A stretch of 32,200 nt of DNA. Origin: an uncultured Candidatus Thioglobus sp. GTDB taxonomy: Bacteria; Pseudomonadota; Gammaproteobacteria; PS1; Pseudothioglobaceae. Where the stretch lies: contig CAJQRX010000012.1 of the NCBI GenBank assembly GCA_905612405.1, positions 93,351 to 125,550 of the forward strand. Reading direction: 5' to 3'. The notes beneath the pieces were generated by a model, which saw nothing but the letters and a program-made list of their open reading frames with translations, had not been told where the DNA came from and made no database searches. This document shows, piece by piece, positions 1 through 9,344 of the stretch. The position numbers and the translations under genes were made by a program. How positions within the stretch are numbered: position 1 is the stretch's first letter; every line of letters starts with the position of its first letter.

Positions 1-291
1 TTTTTTATCGCTTTGCATTGCTTTTCCCTTGGCAGCCCTATCCTTGCGAGCTTTTTTAGGGTCAGCAACAAGGGGCCTATAAATTTCAACTCTGTCTTTG
101 TCGCGCAAAATAGTATCAAGAGATGCAAAATTTGCAAAGATACCCACCCTATCCTTTGTAAGATCAATCTGCTCAAAAGTCTCAAGAATGCCAGAAGCTT
201 CTATAGCTTCTTTTAATGTAGATCCATTTTTAATCTCGATGCTTATAAGGCTTTGCTTATGAGGTAATGCATACGCAACTTCAACTATCAT
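1..291 (-). CDS. rnfH: RnfH family ubiquitin-like protein (partial, 3' end off window)
   Basis: This frame is not in the ORF track because it runs off the left edge. From an ATG at 291 it reads 97 codons without a stop, beginning [20 protein letters not shown] and containing [19 protein letters not shown]. That last stretch is the characteristic end of the beta-grasp RnfH/UPF0125 fold, followed by a lysine-rich tail. Members are about 95-110 residues, so only a few codons are missing. The start overlaps the hisA stop by 11 nt, implying translational coupling as the last visible gene of this run. RnfH proteins often sit beside smpB or the ratA toxin gene, which would lie off the left edge if present. 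The biochemical role of the family is unsettled. The family call is fairly secure, the function is not. Confidence 0.8.
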   Translation of the reverse strand, partial: MIVEVAYALPHKQSLISIEIKNGSTLKEAIEASGILETFEQIDLTKDRVGIFANFASLDTILRDKDRVEIYRPLVADPKKARKDRAAKGKAMQSDKK

Positions 292-1018
292 AAATATCAC
301 TCATTGTTTGTGCATCATGAAAATCGAGCTTTCCCTCGTAAATCGCTCTTCCAGTAATGGCGCCCATTATACCGTTATGCGCATTTTTCAAAAGTGCGGT
401 AATGTCATCAAGGTTAGTAATGCCTCCAGAAGCAATTATTGGAATAGAAGTCTGCCTTGCAAGACTTGCTGTTGCCTCCACATTAACGCCCTGCATCATT
501 CCATCTCTAGCAATATCAGTATAAATAATTGAACTAACTCCATATTGCTCATATTTTTTTGACAAATCAACTACATTCAAATCTGTCTGTTTAGCCCATC
601 CATCTGTTGCCACAAGTCCATTATTTGCATCAAGTCCAACAATAATCTTATCAGGAAATTCTCTACATAAATTAGACACAAACTCAGGATTTGTTACAGC
701 CATAGTTCCAATAATAAGGTAGCTTATTCCAGCGTCAATATAAGCGCCAGCAGTTTTAAAATCACGGATTCCACCTCCAATTTGAACGGGTAAATCTGGG
801 AATTTTTTTGTGATTTCATTAACGCACTTTGCATTAACTGGCTTACCTTCAAATGCACCATTAAGATCAACTAAATGCAGTCGTCTTGCACCTTCATTGA
901 CCCATTTAGCTGCCATTTCAGTTGGATCATTAGAAAAAACCGTAGTATCCTCCATAAGTCCTTTTCTAAGGCGAACACATTGACCATCTTTTAAATCGAT
1001 TGCAGGAATAATAAGCAT
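281..1018 (-). CDS. hisA: HisA, ProFAR isomerase of histidine biosynthesis
   Basis: 1-(5-phosphoribosyl)-5-[(5-phosphoribosylamino)methylideneamino]imidazole-4-carboxamide isomerase, the cytosolic step before HisF/HisH. The 245-residue length is typical. The (beta/alpha)8 barrel begins [16 protein letters not shown] with the first catalytic Asp at residue 8. The second catalytic Asp is in IVGLDANNG, residue 130. The two phosphate-binding elements are visible as IGGGIRD (about residues 80-86) and the IIASGGI region near the C-terminus. The neighbours are tsaD upstream and rnfH downstream, with no hisH or hisF visible in the window, so this hisA is separated from the rest of the pathway here. 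The window cannot show whether those genes lie beyond rnfH. About 97 nt separate it from the tsaD stop, so it could have its own promoter. Confidence 0.96.
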   Translation of the reverse strand: MLIIPAIDLKDGQCVRLRKGLMEDTTVFSNDPTEMAAKWVNEGARRLHLVDLNGAFEGKPVNAKCVNEITKKFPDLPVQIGGGIRDFKTAGAYIDAGISYLIIGTMAVTNPEFVSNLCREFPDKIIVGLDANNGLVATDGWAKQTDLNVVDLSKKYEQYGVSSIIYTDIARDGMMQGVNVEATASLARQTSIPIIASGGITNLDDITALLKNAHNGIMGAITGRAIYEGKLDFHDAQTMSDIYDS

Positions 1019-1115
1019 AAAATTTTTAATTTAACTAACATCTATATTATATGCACCTTAATTCGTTGAAGGATTACTTTCAATGGTAACTCAGGGAAAT
1101 TCAGAAAATTCAGAG

Positions 1116-2150
1116 CTATACTGGTTGAAGCTCTTCAAGACTCCAGCGAGGCTTAATTGATATTTCATAATAGTTATTAGCCTGCCCAGCAAGAAAGCGA
1201 TAATGGCCTGCTAAAGCAATCATAGCACCATTATCTGTACAAAAATCAAGTGCTGGATAAAAGACATTGGAGCCAAGTTTCTTACTCATATCATTCAGGG
1301 ATTGACGCAGTGAAGTATTAGCACTAACTCCTCCCGCTACAACCAAAGTTTTAAAGCCAGTATGTTTAAGTGCGCGGCTGCATTTAATTGTTAGCGTTTC
1401 AATTGCCGCAACTTCAAAAGCTTTTGCAATATCTTCTTTTTCATTCGGAAATTCAATAAATGTATTTTTTGCAAATGTTTTTAAACCGCTAAAACTAAAA
1501 TCAAGGCCCGGTCTATCTGTCATTGGCCTTGGAAAGGTAAATCTATCTTTAGTGCCTTTAGTTGCAAGTTTTGCTAGTGCAGGACCGCCAGGATAACCTA
1601 GACCAAGTATTTTTGCAGTTTTATCAAAAGCCTCACCAACTGCATCATCTAATGATTCACCAAGAATTTTATATTCACCTATTCTCACAACCTCCACAAG
1701 TAGTGTATGCCCACCCGAAACCAGAAGCGCTACAAATGGAAACTTTGGCTTATCAACTTCTAATAAAGGGGCTAAAAGATGGCCTTCCATGTGATGAACA
1801 CCAAGTGCTGGAATTCCAAGACCCCAAGCTAGGCTTTGAGCAATAGAGCCACCAACTAATAATGCTCCCGATAGCCCAGGTCCGGCGGTATATGCAATAC
1901 CTGTAAGATCTTTTAATTGAATGTGACTATCACTAAGTGCTTCCTTGATCAAGGGCAAGGCTCTTTGAATATGGTCTCTTGAAGCTAACTCAGGAACCAC
2001 ACCTCCATATTCTGCGTGCAAATCAACTTGCGAGAAAAGTTTATGCGAAATAAGGCCTTGTTTACTACTATAAATTCCAATTCCTGTTTCATCACAAGAG
2101 GATTCAATCCCCAATGTAATTAGATTCTTATTAGCCACCTGCCGTTTCAC
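1116..2150 (-). CDS. tsaD: TsaD, tRNA N6-threonylcarbamoyladenosine transferase subunit
   Basis: Kae1/TsaD family protein of 344 residues (E. coli 337). It transfers the threonylcarbamoyl group to A37 of ANN-decoding tRNAs, together with TsaB and TsaE, in the cytosol. Visible motifs are the N-terminal ASKHA phosphate loop [11 protein letters not shown], the metal-binding HHMEGH (His120 and His124), the nucleotide-binding VSGGHTLL and the C-terminal CTDNGAMIA. The annotated ATG overlaps the lptB stop by 20 nt. The extra residues MKRQVANKN before the conserved ITLGIESS are a little long, so a later non-ATG start (for example the TTG codon inside ITLG) is possible. I keep the ATG because no better start codon is in frame. 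Confidence 0.96.
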   Translation of the reverse strand: MKRQVANKNLITLGIESSCDETGIGIYSSKQGLISHKLFSQVDLHAEYGGVVPELASRDHIQRALPLIKEALSDSHIQLKDLTGIAYTAGPGLSGALLVGGSIAQSLAWGLGIPALGVHHMEGHLLAPLLEVDKPKFPFVALLVSGGHTLLVEVVRIGEYKILGESLDDAVGEAFDKTAKILGLGYPGGPALAKLATKGTKDRFTFPRPMTDRPGLDFSFSGLKTFAKNTFIEFPNEKEDIAKAFEVAAIETLTIKCSRALKHTGFKTLVVAGGVSANTSLRQSLNDMSKKLGSNVFYPALDFCTDNGAMIALAGHYRFLAGQANNYYEISIKPRWSLEELQPV

Positions 2151-2862
2151 CTAAATATACCTTCTTCACCTCTTCATTTGCTAAGATAGAATCTTTTCCA
2201 CCCTGCGCAATTATCTTTCCAGCACTTAAAACATAAGAATGATCGCAAGTATCAAGCATTTCCCTATAATTATGATCAGTAATAAGAATCCCAATTCCTT
2301 TATCTCTGAGCTTATAAATAATTTCTTGTATATCACCAACAGATATTGGATCTATCCCAGCAAAAGGCTCATCAAGCAAAATAAACTTTGGATTCATTGC
2401 TAATGCTCTAGCAATTTCCACTCTTCTTCTCTCACCGCCAGATAAAGTAATACCTTTAATATGGCGAACATGTTCAACCTTAAATTCAGACAAGAGCTCT
2501 TCTAGTCGAAACCTTCTATCCTTTGGTAAGATTGATCTATTCATTTCAAGAACAGCCATAATATTATCTTGGACACTTAATTTTCGAAAAATTGATGGCT
2601 CTTGTGGAAGATAACCAAGTCCAAGATTAGCTCTCTTATGAATAGGCATATGGCCTATACTTTTATTGTCAAGAATAACATTACCTTTACTAGACCTTAC
2701 TAAACCACACGCAATATAAAAACATGTAGTTTTACCTGCACCATTAGGGCCTAAAAGGCCAACAATTTCTCCACTTCTAACCGAAAATGAGACGTCATTG
2801 ACTACTGCACGACCAGCATATTTTTTGTAAATATTTGTTACTTCTAATTTATGTTCTGACAT
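2131..2862 (-). CDS. lptB: LptB, ATPase of the LPS export ABC transporter
   Basis: Cytoplasmic ATPase that powers LptFG extraction of lipopolysaccharide from the inner membrane into the LptC-LptA bridge. At 243 residues it matches LptB (241 in E. coli). Motifs in order: Walker [12 protein letters not shown] (about 37-46), Q-loop YLPQEPS (84-90), signature [16 protein letters not shown] (140-155), Walker [14 protein letters not shown] (160-172) and the H-loop in LITDHNYRE. The [10 protein letters not shown] signature and PFAGIDP are typical of LptB rather than of the related branched-chain amino acid ATPases LivF/LivG. In many proteobacteria lptA and lptC lie just upstream. Here the upstream gene is birA, so the rest of the machine is encoded elsewhere. 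Confidence 0.95.
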   Translation of the reverse strand: MSEHKLEVTNIYKKYAGRAVVNDVSFSVRSGEIVGLLGPNGAGKTTCFYIACGLVRSSKGNVILDNKSIGHMPIHKRANLGLGYLPQEPSIFRKLSVQDNIMAVLEMNRSILPKDRRFRLEELLSEFKVEHVRHIKGITLSGGERRRVEIARALAMNPKFILLDEPFAGIDPISVGDIQEIIYKLRDKGIGILITDHNYREMLDTCDHSYVLSAGKIIAQGGKDSILANEEVKKVYLGETAGG

Positions 2863-2898
2863 TATTTTGAATGCGTTAATACTGTTTACTATCTTACC

Positions 2899-3654
2899 CT
2901 AAATGTATTCTATATTCTTAGAGCTATAGAGCTCTTTAGAGCCATTTTTTGTTAAAACTTTTAATGCTCCTTGGTCGGTAATTCCTGTCACCTCACCCTC
3001 AAAATTTTTTCCTAATTCTATTGATTTTAGCTTTACGCCTTTAAGCATATCGTACTTATCCCATTGAGAGAGTAGGTCTGACAAGCCATTTAATTTAAAG
3101 TAGAGTGACATAGACAAGATATTATTAATAATTGATGCTGTCAACTTGTGAATATCTGGTAATTTCTTTACAATTTTTGAAAGATCGACCCAGGGAATAT
3201 CAAAGGATATGTCTTGCTCTAAATCATAGTTAACCCCAACTCCAATAATGACAGATTGAGACCCTGCCTGAATATTATTTTCCAACAAAATTCCTGCTAA
3301 TTTTGCTTCTCTAAAATAAATATCATTAGGCCATTTAATTTTAAATCCATCAACTTTACATTCTTTTTCTAAAGCCTTAATAATTGCTAAACCAACTACT
3401 AAACTTAAGCCACTTAAATTAACATCATTAGCAAATGTTTGACGAATTGAGAGAAGAATACTGCCATCTTTCTGAGACAGCCACTCTCTACCATGCTGCC
3501 CTTTTCCCTGAGTTTGCTCTCGCGTTACACATAGCTGAGTTAAATTAGAACTTGGTAAGTTATTTAGAAATGAACTAGTACTCTCTAGAGAATCAAAATA
3601 ATGACACTCTATATCGTTATCAATTAGGCTATTTAGAGAAGAATAATGATCCAT
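2899..3654 (-). CDS. birA: BirA-type biotin--protein ligase, catalytic form without HTH
   Basis: Biotin-[acetyl-CoA carboxylase] ligase. It makes biotinyl-AMP and attaches biotin to AccB in the cytosol. The biotin-binding loop reads TREQTQGKGQHGREW (44-58, family consensus near QTxGRGRxGRxW), followed by KWPNDI (108-112), the catalytic Lys118 in REAKLAGILLE and GVGVN (138-142). A small C-terminal SH3-like domain follows from about residue 205. At 251 residues, starting almost directly at the catalytic domain, it lacks the roughly 60-residue winged-helix repressor domain of E. coli BirA, so it should not regulate a biotin operon. The ATG overlaps the dgkA stop by 22 nt. A Gly-to-Lys change in the glycine-rich loop (QGKGQ) is a mild variation. 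Confidence 0.94.
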   Translation of the reverse strand: MDHYSSLNSLIDNDIECHYFDSLESTSSFLNNLPSSNLTQLCVTREQTQGKGQHGREWLSQKDGSILLSIRQTFANDVNLSGLSLVVGLAIIKALEKECKVDGFKIKWPNDIYFREAKLAGILLENNIQAGSQSVIIGVGVNYDLEQDISFDIPWVDLSKIVKKLPDIHKLTASIINNILSMSLYFKLNGLSDLLSQWDKYDMLKGVKLKSIELGKNFEGEVTGITDQGALKVLTKNGSKELYSSKNIEYI

Positions 3655-3995
3655 GTAAATATAAAAATAATTAAAGAGATAGAAACTGCTGCTGATGCAA
3701 CATCCTTGGCGAAACCTGATAACTCATGCTGCTCAAGACCAATCCTATCAACAACAGCCTCAATTGCTGAGTTTAACATTTCGACAATCAAAACTAAAAA
3801 TATAGGCGTAATAAGAAGTACTTTTTCAACGGGTGATTCACCAAGCCAGTAACCAAGAGGAGTCAGAACTAGTGTCAACCAAACTTCAAGTCTAAATGCA
3901 TATTCAGACTGATAGCAAGCCTTGAAACCTTTTGCAGAATAGATTGAAGCAGACCAAAGTTTTTTAATGCCCGTAGGCTTGTTATTTTGTTTCAT
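3633..3995 (-). CDS. dgkA: DgkA, integral-membrane diacylglycerol kinase
   Basis: Phosphorylates diacylglycerol to phosphatidic acid in the inner membrane, recycling lipid from periplasmic glucan and LPS modification. The 120 residues match the family (E. coli 121). A short amphipathic N-terminus is followed by an Arg/Glu element (YAFRLEVWL) and three membrane spans at roughly 37-52, 57-76 and 97-118. Between spans 2 and 3 lies the hallmark ExLNSAIEAVVDRIGLEQHELSGFAKDVASAAV, with the catalytic and Mg-binding acidic residues. It is the first gene of the minus-strand run dgkA-birA-lptB-tsaD-hisA-rnfH. The 98-bp gap to divergent truA should hold the promoters for both directions. I could not pick a convincing -35/-10 pair there. 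Confidence 0.95.
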   Translation of the reverse strand: MKQNNKPTGIKKLWSASIYSAKGFKACYQSEYAFRLEVWLTLVLTPLGYWLGESPVEKVLLITPIFLVLIVEMLNSAIEAVVDRIGLEQHELSGFAKDVASAAVSISLIIFIFTWIIILL

Positions 3996-4093
3996 AAAGT
4001 TTGTATTATCCAGAATAGTCTCATTTAGATAGTTACAATAGTTTGTTAAAATATTACTATCGATTTTACAATAAAAAAAATTAGCGGTTGCTT

Positions 4094-4837
4094 ATGAAAA
4101 TTGCACTTGGTGTTGAATATTTAGGTACGGATTTTCATGGATGGCAAATCCAAAAATCTGGCCTGAGAACAGTCCAGGGCGTTGTTGAGCCCGCTTTATC
4201 TAAGATAGCAAATCATCCTGTAAGGGTATTTTGCAGTGGGAGAACCGATGCTGGCGTGCATGCACAAGAGCAAATCATTCATTTTGAAACTCAAACGACT
4301 AGGACCGATGGAGCATGGCTATTTGGAGGAAATGCAAACTTGCCAAGTGATGTAAATTTCAAATGGGCTAAGGAAGTCAATGATGACTTTCATGCTAGAT
4401 TTAATGCGCACGCGCGCTCTTATGAGTACAGAATTCACCATCATCCAGTTAGGTCATCACTAAAGACTGGCTATTATTTATGGGAGCCTAGGTCACTCAA
4501 CATTAATGAAATGAGAAAAGCAGCAGCTTTTTTAGTCGGTGAGCATGATTTTTCATGCTTTAGAGGAAGCATGTGCCAAGCAAAATCACCTATTAAGACT
4601 ATCGAATATCTTCAAATTGATGAGATAGGTGATGATCTCATTATTAAGGTTAAAGCAAATGCTTTTCTACACCACATGGTTCGCAACTTGGTAGGAACAC
4701 TTTTAAAGATTGGGAGGGGAGAGGAAAACCCTCAATGGATACTATCAGTGCTAGATAGTAAAGATCGGAAAGAAGCAGGGCCAACTGCCGAACCACAAGG
4801 CCTCTACTTTATAAAAGCCCACTATCAAAGTTTATAA
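4094..4837 (+). CDS. truA: TruA, tRNA pseudouridine(38-40) synthase
   Basis: Isomerises U38-U40 in the anticodon arm of tRNAs. The ORF track starts at a TTG (4088). I prefer the ATG at 4094, which gives MKIALGVEYLGTDFHGWQIQ, the normal TruA N-terminus, and a 247-residue protein. The catalytic Asp52 is in CSGRTDAGVHA. Other family blocks are FHARFNAHARSYEYRI and the C-terminal FLHHMVRNLVGTLLKIGRG (about residues 193-211). It is divergent from dgkA and converges on the SulP gene with only 4 nt between the two stops. In many gammaproteobacteria truA sits with asd/fimV and trpF/accD. None of these is nearby, so the gene is isolated here. Confidence 0.95.
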   Translation: MKIALGVEYLGTDFHGWQIQKSGLRTVQGVVEPALSKIANHPVRVFCSGRTDAGVHAQEQIIHFETQTTRTDGAWLFGGNANLPSDVNFKWAKEVNDDFHARFNAHARSYEYRIHHHPVRSSLKTGYYLWEPRSLNINEMRKAAAFLVGEHDFSCFRGSMCQAKSPIKTIEYLQIDEIGDDLIIKVKANAFLHHMVRNLVGTLLKIGRGEENPQWILSVLDSKDRKEAGPTAEPQGLYFIKAHYQSL

Positions 4838-4841
4838 TTTA

Positions 4842-6650
4842 CTATTCCTCATCCACATTTTTAATATGTTCTAGCTCTTGCCAAACATATTTTAAGGCGT
4901 CCGCCCTTAAATCAAAAAATCGATTATTACCAAATCGCTTTTTGAATCCAGAGCGAAATAACTCTGCCTCCAATCTTTCAGTTCTTGCAAAAAGAATTTC
5001 AATTCCTGAATTTGAACATGTTTCAACTAAGCCAGATAAAACTTGCTCACCACTAGCATCAACCTGAACAATTGTTGCAACATCAACAATGATATATTTT
5101 AATCCCTCATTATTTTTAGCAATTAATTCAAGCATCTTTGTTTCAAAATATGCTGCATTAGCAAAATAAAGTGAGCCACTCCATTTTGCTACTTTAACGG
5201 AATTACTAACTTCATTTGAGTCATCTGCAAACCTTGAGGCAATAATCGAGCCATGTTCAACAGACAATTCAGAAAAATTTGGCTCCATAGTTCTATATAA
5301 AAATAATCCTAGAGACATAATTACCCCAAAAGCGATACCGTTTTCTAAATGCGGTGCAAAAACTAGTGTCATTACAAATGTTAATAGGCCAACTAATCCA
5401 TCATGCTTCTCAACTTTCCATGCATGCTTTAGCGGGGCGAAATGAATCAAACTTGCTACTGACATTAGAATGATAGCAGCTAATGTAGCGAGGGGAAGAT
5501 GGTAAAGTAAAGGTGTCAACCAAAGAATAGTTATGCCAACAATGACTGCCGTTACTACGGATGAAAAACCAGTAACTGCGCCAGCAGTTAAGTTAACTGC
5601 TGAACGTGAAAAAGAGCCTGAAACAGGGTAACCCTGAAAGAAACTTGAAGTAACGTTTGAAAGCCCCTGACCAATTAGTTCTTGATTCACATCTAAGCGC
5701 TGCTTCGTAGAAGCTGCCATTGACTTAGCAACTGATATTGCCTCCATAAACCCAATTAATGAGATTGTAATTGCATAAACAAATAAGGTTCCCACAGCAT
5801 TAAAATCAAAGCGCGGCATCTTAAAACTAAACAAACCATTTATGCTTATCGAATTTACAATAGCTCCTCCCATTCCTTGATAATCAATCAAGAATGACGC
5901 TGCCGTTGACAACACAGCTACAGTAAGGATTGCAGGCAATTTAGGGAAAAAACGCTGTAATATTATAATACCAACTACGCCCATTAGTGCCATAGCTAAT
6001 GTAGGCAGATGAGTGAAATAAAATGCAGCCTCAAGAAGTCTGGCTATAGTTTCATAACTTTGATCTGCGTTACAAATCGTATGAAGGCCTCCAACATCTA
6101 CACTCTCAACTCTTTCAGGGATAGATAGTGTTTGGCAAGCACTTACCCAGTCCGTATCATTTGAACTTATAACCCTTATACCAAAAACTTTAGGAAGTTG
6201 AGATGCTCCAATAATAATTGCAGCTGCACTTGTAAATCCAGTTACTACAGGGTGAGACAAGAAATTAACTACAAAACCTAATCTAAGAACGCCTAATGAA
6301 AACTGAAACAATCCCACGATGAGCGCCAATAATGCGGCATAAACTGCATAGCTCGATGGATCAGTAACTATTTCCCCAAGTGCGGCTGCAGTTAATAGAG
6401 ATACAACTGCAACTGGGCCTGTAGAGAGCTGCCTGGATGACCCCATCACTGCCCCAACTAAGACAGGCAAGAATGCAGCATAAAGACCATATTGTGGACC
6501 TAATCCAGCTAACTGAGCATATGCCATTGACTGAGGAACGATTACGAAACCAACAGTAAGGCCGGCTAAAATATCCGCTTTTAAAGTTTTTGGATTACTT
6601 AAATCTTTAATCCATAACAAAAATGGAAAGAGTTTTATCAACCAGCTCAT
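4842..6650 (-). CDS. SulP/SLC26 family anion transporter with STAS domain
   Basis: Inner-membrane anion transporter of 602 residues. The N-terminal half opens with the SulP signature DILAGLTVGFVIVPQSMAYAQLAGLGPQYGLYAAFLP (about 26-62) and continues with many hydrophobic spans to about residue 430. The C-terminal STAS domain is roughly 475-590, with YIIVDVATIVQVDASGEQVLSGL matching the conserved strand-loop-helix. Substrates in the family include sulfate, bicarbonate, dicarboxylates and chloride, and the sequence alone does not decide. If the host is a sulfur oxidiser, sulfate export or bicarbonate uptake would be plausible, but that is inference. It lies 99 nt downstream of rimM on the same strand, where trmD would usually be found. 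Residues about 165-205 form a hydrophilic loop with two Cys (ACQTL, TICNADQ), which is long for the family. Confidence 0.88.
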   Translation of the reverse strand: MSWLIKLFPFLLWIKDLSNPKTLKADILAGLTVGFVIVPQSMAYAQLAGLGPQYGLYAAFLPVLVGAVMGSSRQLSTGPVAVVSLLTAAALGEIVTDPSSYAVYAALLALIVGLFQFSLGVLRLGFVVNFLSHPVVTGFTSAAAIIIGASQLPKVFGIRVISSNDTDWVSACQTLSIPERVESVDVGGLHTICNADQSYETIARLLEAAFYFTHLPTLAMALMGVVGIIILQRFFPKLPAILTVAVLSTAASFLIDYQGMGGAIVNSISINGLFSFKMPRFDFNAVGTLFVYAITISLIGFMEAISVAKSMAASTKQRLDVNQELIGQGLSNVTSSFFQGYPVSGSFSRSAVNLTAGAVTGFSSVVTAVIVGITILWLTPLLYHLPLATLAAIILMSVASLIHFAPLKHAWKVEKHDGLVGLLTFVMTLVFAPHLENGIAFGVIMSLGLFLYRTMEPNFSELSVEHGSIIASRFADDSNEVSNSVKVAKWSGSLYFANAAYFETKMLELIAKNNEGLKYIIVDVATIVQVDASGEQVLSGLVETCSNSGIEILFARTERLEAELFRSGFKKRFGNNRFFDLRADALKYVWQELEHIKNVDEE

Positions 6651-6749
6651 GAAATATGTTTCTGAAGTTTAATATTTAAAATTTAAGTCTACCTCACTAA
6701 AACAGCTAGACAAAAGATTTTTAATTAAACTTATGAAAATTAAAATTTA

Positions 6750-7271
6750 TTAAAAATCTTCATCCCAATCAACAATAATTTGTTTAGTTTCTGCATTAGT
6801 AGAAATTAAAAATGGCTCAATATAAGGAATCCAATATTCTTTTTTACCTTTGGTTACTAAAACATTGTTTGACCCTGTCTCAACAAAGTAATCCACTTCG
6901 CCTAACTTTTCATTGTGCTGGTTAATTACATCAAAACCAATCATTTCATACCAATAATATTCACCTGAATCGAGCTTAGGAAGTTGTTCTTTATCAATAT
7001 ATATATCTTTACCAATAAATATTTGGGACTGCTCTCGGTTATCAATATCCTTAATATGGGCAACAATAGTTTTGGACTGTTCGCGGCCATTTGTTACTTC
7101 AATCTTTTCATAGATCCCATCACTCAGCGAGTACCAAGGCTGGTAGTTTAGAATATTTTTTCTGGGCTCAGTATAAGATAAGAGTTTGACCCACCCCTGT
7201 AAACCAAAAAAGCCATTAATCTTTCCGACTAATAGCTTTTTATCGTCTAAATGAGGCGCTTTTGACACCAA
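6750..7271 (-). CDS. rimM: RimM, 30S ribosome maturation factor
   Basis: RimM binds S19 in the 30S head and assists 16S rRNA maturation. The N-terminal RimM barrel begins LLVGKINGFFGLQGWVKLLSYTEP. The C-terminal PRC-barrel includes GEYYWYEMIGFDV and ends EYWIPYIEPFLISTNAETKQIIVDWDEDF, all characteristic. The length of 173 is normal. No ATG is available: the frame offers TTG at 7271 immediately followed by GTG at 7268, directly after the rpsP stop (1 nt gap), so translation is probably coupled to rpsP. Either codon may be the start. The expected next genes trmD and rplS do not follow. Confidence 0.94.
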   Translation of the reverse strand: MVSKAPHLDDKKLLVGKINGFFGLQGWVKLLSYTEPRKNILNYQPWYSLSDGIYEKIEVTNGREQSKTIVAHIKDIDNREQSQIFIGKDIYIDKEQLPKLDSGEYYWYEMIGFDVINQHNEKLGEVDYFVETGSNNVLVTKGKKEYWIPYIEPFLISTNAETKQIIVDWDEDF

Positions 7272-7272
7272 A

Positions 7273-7830
7273 TTATTTTTCTGCAGGCTTCTCTTCAGCT
7301 GCTGGAGTTTCTGCTGCGGCTTCTGCTACTGGAGTTTCTGCTGCGGCTTCTGCTACTGGAGTTTCTGCTGCGGCTTCTTCTACTGGAGCAGCTTCTGCTG
7401 CGGCTTCTTCTACTGGAGCAGCTTCTGCTGCGGCTTCTTCTACTGGAGCAGCTTCAGCTGCTGCTGAAGCAGCTTCAGCTGCTTCTTTTGCCTCTAAATC
7501 TGCCTTAGCTTTTACTTCAGCTGCAACTTTTTTAGCATTAACGTCAGCTTTTGCTGCATGTTTGGCTAATTGTTTTTCACGAATTGAAGGGTCTCTATAT
7601 TCTTTCACAAGCTGTTTTACGCGATCTGAAATCTGTGCGCCTTGTGAAATCCAATGTGACAGTCTGTCTTCTTCTAGTTGAAGCCTGACTTCTTGTCCGC
7701 GAGCAACTGGATTAAAGAATCCAATACGCTCAATGTACCCACTGTCTCTTCTCTTTCTAGAGTCAGTTGCTACAATCGAATAAAAAGGGTTTTTCTTGGC
7801 TCCACCTCGGGCTAGTCTAATCTTAACCAT
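7273..7830 (-). CDS. rpsP: Ribosomal protein S16 with long Ala/Glu/Pro C-terminal tail
   Basis: Residues 1 to about 85 are a normal S16 ([41 protein letters not shown]...), a 30S assembly protein. Family members are usually 80-100 residues, and this one is 185. After a Lys/Ala-rich helical linker (about 86-120), the rest is low-complexity Ala/Glu/Pro/Val built of repeated decapeptides [10 protein letters not shown] and nonapeptides AAAETPVAE, ending EEKPAEK. The repeats are reflected in DNA periods of 30 and 27 nt. Short Ala-rich S16 extensions occur in some bacteria, but this tail is longer than the core domain. It is the second gene after purB (56-nt gap) and is coupled to rimM. The tail is acidic overall, so it is unlikely to bind rRNA directly. 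Confidence 0.95.
   Translation of the reverse strand: MVKIRLARGGAKKNPFYSIVATDSRKRRDSGYIERIGFFNPVARGQEVRLQLEEDRLSHWISQGAQISDRVKQLVKEYRDPSIREKQLAKHAAKADVNAKKVAAEVKAKADLEAKEAAEAASAAAEAAPVEEAAAEAAPVEEAAAEAAPVEEAAAETPVAEAAAETPVAEAAAETPAAEEKPAEK
7300..7470. repeat. In-frame tandem repeat inside rpsP (27-nt and 30-nt units)
   Basis: Read on the plus strand, the landmark (t)actggag recurs at 7327, 7354, 7381, 7411 and 7441, with a variant (tgctggag) at 7300. That gives three units of 27 nt followed by two of 30 nt and a partial copy. Both unit lengths are multiples of three, so gain or loss keeps the S16 frame. The copies are nearly identical at the DNA level, which suggests recent slippage or strong homogenisation. 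Confidence 0.9.
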
Positions 7831-7886
7831 GGGTTTTTTGCTCCTTTTAGATTGTTGAAATATTAAGGCGAGAAATTATATCAGTT

Positions 7887-9284
<1,398 letters not shown>

Positions 9285-9344
9285 TCATATTAAAAAGGAT
9301 AAAATTATACTCTTATATTTAAACACCTAATAGTCAGTATTATT

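Noticed and set aside
7300-7470. CRISPR-like repeat array
   Set aside because: Repeats are contiguous without spacers and translate as in-frame S16 decapeptides and nonapeptides.
7262-7681. Plus-strand ORF of 139 residues rich in Ala/Ser
   Set aside because: It is the antisense shadow of the rpsP repeat; the repeats have frame-preserving periods, which keeps the opposite strand open as well.
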